From positions 4,815,501 to 4,879,500 of the forward strand of contig NC_061789.1 in assembly GCF_022458985.1 (NCBI RefSeq): a stretch of 64,000 nucleotides of DNA, read 5' to 3'. The translations under genes were made by a program, and so were the position numbers. This document shows, piece by piece, positions 60,701-64,000 of this stretch (position 1 is the stretch's first letter; every line of letters begins with the position of its first letter). A model generated the notes under the pieces. That model was not told the origin of the DNA and ran no database searches. It saw nothing but the letters and a program-made list of their open reading frames with translations. The stretch is from Mugil cephalus. Its lineage: Eukaryota; Chordata; Actinopteri; Mugiliformes; Mugilidae.

Positions 60701-60919
60701 AGCGGCTCATCTTGATGGCGTCACATCCGCCTCTCGCCGCTCTGTCGCGCAGTGTAAACCAACATGGCGGAAGGCTAGCGGAATCGTTGTATGCATTTAG
60801 TCCACAAGGCTTTCAGTTTCTCTTGCAGGACGTGAACACTGCGCTTTATTTTGCTCCTGGTGCTGAGAGGAGCGTGTGTACAGAGCCCTGCGCTCTACAC
60901 GAGATTCTTATATTAAAAG
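60700..60919 (+). promoter_or_regulatory. wbp11: wbp11 promoter and predicted noncoding exon 1
   Basis: A GC-richer, TATA-less patch contains AACATGGCGG (60761-60770), a YY1-type element typical of housekeeping start sites. An open region ends at the donor AAAAG|GTACAG (60919/60920). Splicing to the acceptor at 61446 would place a noncoding leader before the start-codon exon. If transcription starts before 60764, the leader includes a four-codon upstream frame at 60764-60778 (ATG to TAG). Confidence 0.5.
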
Positions 60920-61470
60920 GTACAGTTAAATCAGCTCTTTTGCGACGCTTTTGGTGCTAACGCGGGCCTAGCCACAAGTGCCCGCTAACAGCTAACTAGC
61001 CAATCAAATACTGATCGACCTGTGAGCTTAAAGTTAGGTGCGCGCCGCAATGAATTTATGCTTTCTGGTGTTTCTTAGCTATTTGAAAATCCCAAAGTTT
61101 GTTCATGCTACATTTAGCAAGTTATTTATATAATTCCTTGGTATGTTTTTGAGTCATGTGTTGACTGTTAGGTTTATAACTTGTTAGCATACAGTAGCTA
61201 GCTGTAATAGTTAAATAAAGAGTGTATTTGTTTGGTTTAATATGTCCAGATTGTTCCAGTGCAATAAAGAGTCAATTCAATGTGTGAGCTGTTAGCATCA
61301 GTAGCACAGTTAAAGGGAACCTGCCAACCTCTTTGTGGTGATACAAAACAGCTACCAGAAACATAATTGAATTCTTTATGGACTTTAAATGTATGTGAAG
61401 ATTCATGGACAGTTCATTGTATTAAACATGTGGTTTTGTTTTGCAGGTTGAAAGGAGAGACACCGCAACC

Positions 61471-64000
61471 ATGGGGCGGCGTTCAACCTCCTCCACCAAG
61501 AGTGGGAAGTTTATGAACCCCACCGACCAGGCCAGTAAGTACCGACTGTCAAGTAGATCTGTTTCCTCTGGCTTTGACCTGCTGGGTAACAAATGAATAA
61601 TGATCAATCTATTATAAGTCAAATATAAGAATAATAACCAATGTGCACGTGTTCTTTCCAGGAAAGGAGGCCAGGAAAAGGGAGTTAAAAAAGGTACTTA
61701 AAGATTGTTTTTTTTTTTCACATAAACACTTTTACTTTTCTTCTTGAATGCATCACACGTGCTGTTTTTTTTTTTTCTAATATTTTCCTTTATATGTGAA
61801 TCTGCTAGAACAAGAAGCAGCGAATGATGGTGAGAGCGGCGGTGCTGAAGATGAAGGACCCCAGACAGATCATCAGAGACATGGAGAAGCTGGATGAGAT
61901 GGGTGAGATGGATGAATTTGTGGAGTGTTATGTCATTTTGTCCTTAGCCAGTCTGAGGTTTGGAAAATCAGCAGTAACACAAAAGCAAGCAAACGTAGTC
62001 TGAAGTGTCGTCACAGTAAATTACTTTACTATTTATTCACTCCCTTGTTGAAAAGAGAGTCAAAAACTTGATTGTGGTATCAAAGAGTGAAACTCGAGCT
62101 ATAAGATGAGATAATTTTCTTCTCTCAACAGAGTTCAACCCTGTTCAGCAGCCTTTACTGAATGAGAAGGTTTTGAGGGACAAGAGGAAGAAGTTACGTG
62201 AGACATTTGAACGGATTGTCCGTCTGTACGAGAGGGAGAACCCCGAAACCTACAAGGAGCTGCGCAAACTGGAACTGGACTATGAGACCAAACGGGGGCA
62301 GCTGGCTCTTTATTTTGACTCTGTCAAGGTGAGTTTGTGAGCAGTGTTTGAATCCGTGTGCAGGTGTTTTGTTTCCTGTTGTTAAAGGCGGCCGAATTTG
62401 TGCAGTTTTTATCTGGAAACACTGGTGTTAGAATATTATTTGATCAGTGCCAGATTTAATGTATTTAATGTTTCACTAGTAAATTGCTAAGTTTAACTCA
62501 TCATACCATGTTATTTTGTTGCATTGTTTATTCATTATGTTGTCTATGTCTTTTCAGAATGCAGAGTCAGTGGAGGTGGACAGTATCCCTCTTCCCGATA
62601 TGCCTCACGCTCCGTCCAACATCCACATCCAGGACATCCCGTTACCAGGGGCTCAGCCTCCCTCCATACTGAAGAAAAGCTCAGCTTTTGGGTAAGCATC
62701 AGCACGCTAGGACTGATGATACAACTTTCTGTTTACCTTTTTCTTTGTTTTAAAAAAAAATCTATTAATCTGGTGATGAATTCTTTAATTTACCATCAGC
62801 TGATAAAATCAACCATTAATATTTCAATTTCTTAATCACACATTTTTACATGATAACATAACCTGATCTTGCACAGACTCCCTTGCTGTCTACATTTTTA
62901 TAATCTTAGCAATTCCATTACCATTTTTTAGTAATTTTAATTCCCATACCACATTGTATATACAGAATGTTCTTATATGTCTATTTTCATCTATGTATTT
63001 TCCAGAGTGCTGTTATTTTTCTGTTATATTTATATTCTTTTTAAGTTAAGTTTTAGTTCATTTCAGTTATGATAAATGTAGCTAAATAAAAGATGCTAAC
63101 GCTAAGAGCTTTACTGAGAAGTAACATTAGCCATACGATACTGTAGCGTTAAAATGATGACGAGGAGTGATTGCAAATATTCCTTTTATTGCTTTGTTAT
63201 TTATTGGCGGAACTGAAATTGTCGGTCATATACCAGAACAAAACATCCACAAACTTACATCGGTGTCTTGGTTGCCGTAACCATGGAGACCTCAGCTAGC
63301 TGTGACTTAACGTGCGTACCCTCTATATGATGCCGTAGTGTTACTGTGTCACTGAGATATATCTGTTGTGTGTGTCTCTTAGCAAAGGACCTCTGTCATT
63401 GTCTGGATCGCTGATGGCAACAGTTCCAGGTGTCCCGCGCTTACCTGCAGGGAAAAAGCCCCCGGGGCCCCCACCCGGGCCTCCCCCTCCACAGGTCCTC
63501 GCACTCTATGGCATTCCCTCCAGACGACCTTACGGCTTAGACACAGGTGACGTGGCGATCGTCCCCTTGACGACGACATTTGTGATTCTTTGTCCCCTTT
63601 CTTGATGATAACTCTCGTCTTTTCCTTTTAACAGAGCCTTCAATTCCCGGGATAGGAAACGACTTGGCGATGGATCTGGGAAGAGATCGGGACAGCGGCA
63701 GCGACAGCGACCGGGACCGGGATGACGTGGACGACGACGACAGCGACTCAGAGGACGACAGAGAAGACGAGCGAGACGAAGGGGGAGACGGTGACCAGAG
63801 GATGCGAATGGATGACGACAGAGAGGAGGACAGAAACGAAAGACATGCTGGTGAGTGTTAATATTTAAACATACGTCCTCCATTCACAGACGCCTGGACG
63901 TTATTTGTTGTGAGTTTAGCTTCTAGTGTGATTGCAGTTAGTTTTTGGTTCTTGTTGTATTAAAAGGTTGAATGTGTAAACGTCTTCCTGCTCCAGGTCG
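61471..64000 (+). CDS. wbp11: WW domain-binding protein 11, partial
   Basis: Coding exons: 61471-61534, 61662-61693, 61809-61902, 62132-62328, 62558-62691, 63383-63546 and 63635-63850, plus the first 4 bases of an exon at 63997 cut by the window. All have GT/AG borders. The protein starts MGRRSTSSTKSGKFMNPTDQ and continues with a basic RKEARKRELKKNKKQR segment, DPRQIIRDMEKLDEMEFNPV and a coiled KLRETFERIVRLYERE region. Next come SIPLPDMPHAPSNIHIQDIP, GAQPPSILKK, a proline-rich KPPGPPPGPPPPQ patch (the kind bound by WW domains), and a long Asp/Ser/Arg-rich acidic stretch. It is nearly identical in layout to human WBP11 (SIPP1/NPWBP), a nuclear pre-mRNA splicing factor that binds PQBP1 and PP1. 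The C-terminal half lies outside the window. Confidence 0.95.

Noticed and set aside
60712-60960. 82-codon plus frame starting MMASHPP near the wbp11 promoter
   Set aside because: It reads through the predicted exon 1 donor and has no family similarity. A leader exon explains it better.
1-64000. CRISPR arrays, operons, tRNA or rRNA genes, retroviral or LTR elements
   Set aside because: None was seen. The DNA is vertebrate, repeats are satellites, microsatellites, DNA transposons and LINE pieces, and no LTR pair or gag/pol/env text was recognised.

Overview
The window is teleost fish genomic DNA, probably percomorph. The evidence is a fish-type osteocalcin and matrix Gla protein pair, vertebrate exon-intron structure, Tc1-like transposon relics, a LINE relic of the L2/Rex type, and abundant CA, GAA, AT and TC microsatellites. 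It is not prokaryotic: all long genes are split, and most long open frames are antisense shadows or low-complexity DNA.

Gene order, left to right: a partial GPRC5-family receptor (minus, cut by the left edge); pde6h, the inhibitory gamma subunit of the photoreceptor phosphodiesterase (minus); about 28 kb with no recognisable coding gene; mgp (plus); bglap/osteocalcin (plus); three close copies of a two-exon PH-FYVE (phafin/plekhf-like) gene, the first on minus and the next two on plus; and wbp11 (plus, cut by the right edge). This matches in part the human 12p13-p12 neighbourhood (GPRC5A/GPRC5D, PDE6H, MGP, WBP11). Osteocalcin sits 4 kb from mgp here, whereas human BGLAP is on chromosome 1. 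Human ERP27 and ARHGDIB were not recognised between pde6h and mgp.

Repeats are informative. There is a 0.9-kb GATAC-type satellite with a higher-order unit (17.44-18.37 kb), a 631-bp long-inverted-repeat MITE (23.95-24.58 kb), and two short Tc1 derivatives of one family (3.0 and 53.1 kb) plus a third fragment (30.0 kb). A second Tc1 transposase relic lies at 56.7 kb and a LINE reverse-transcriptase relic at 58.3-59.3 kb. Three degenerate tandem multiplications occur at 29.4-29.9, 31.4-32.4 and 36.4-38.6 kb. The plekhf-like block (42.9-55.6 kb) is a rearranged array in which genes and flanks were duplicated and at least one segment was inverted.

Functionally, mgp and bglap encode secreted vitamin-K-dependent mineral-binding proteins with their own TATA promoters. 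pde6h has a dense cluster of CRX/OTX-type GATTA cores just upstream, as expected for a photoreceptor gene. The plekhf-like proteins carry PH and FYVE lipid-binding modules typical of endosomal adaptors. wbp11 has the look of a broadly expressed splicing-factor gene. The most unusual region is the inverted and direct plekhf-like array.
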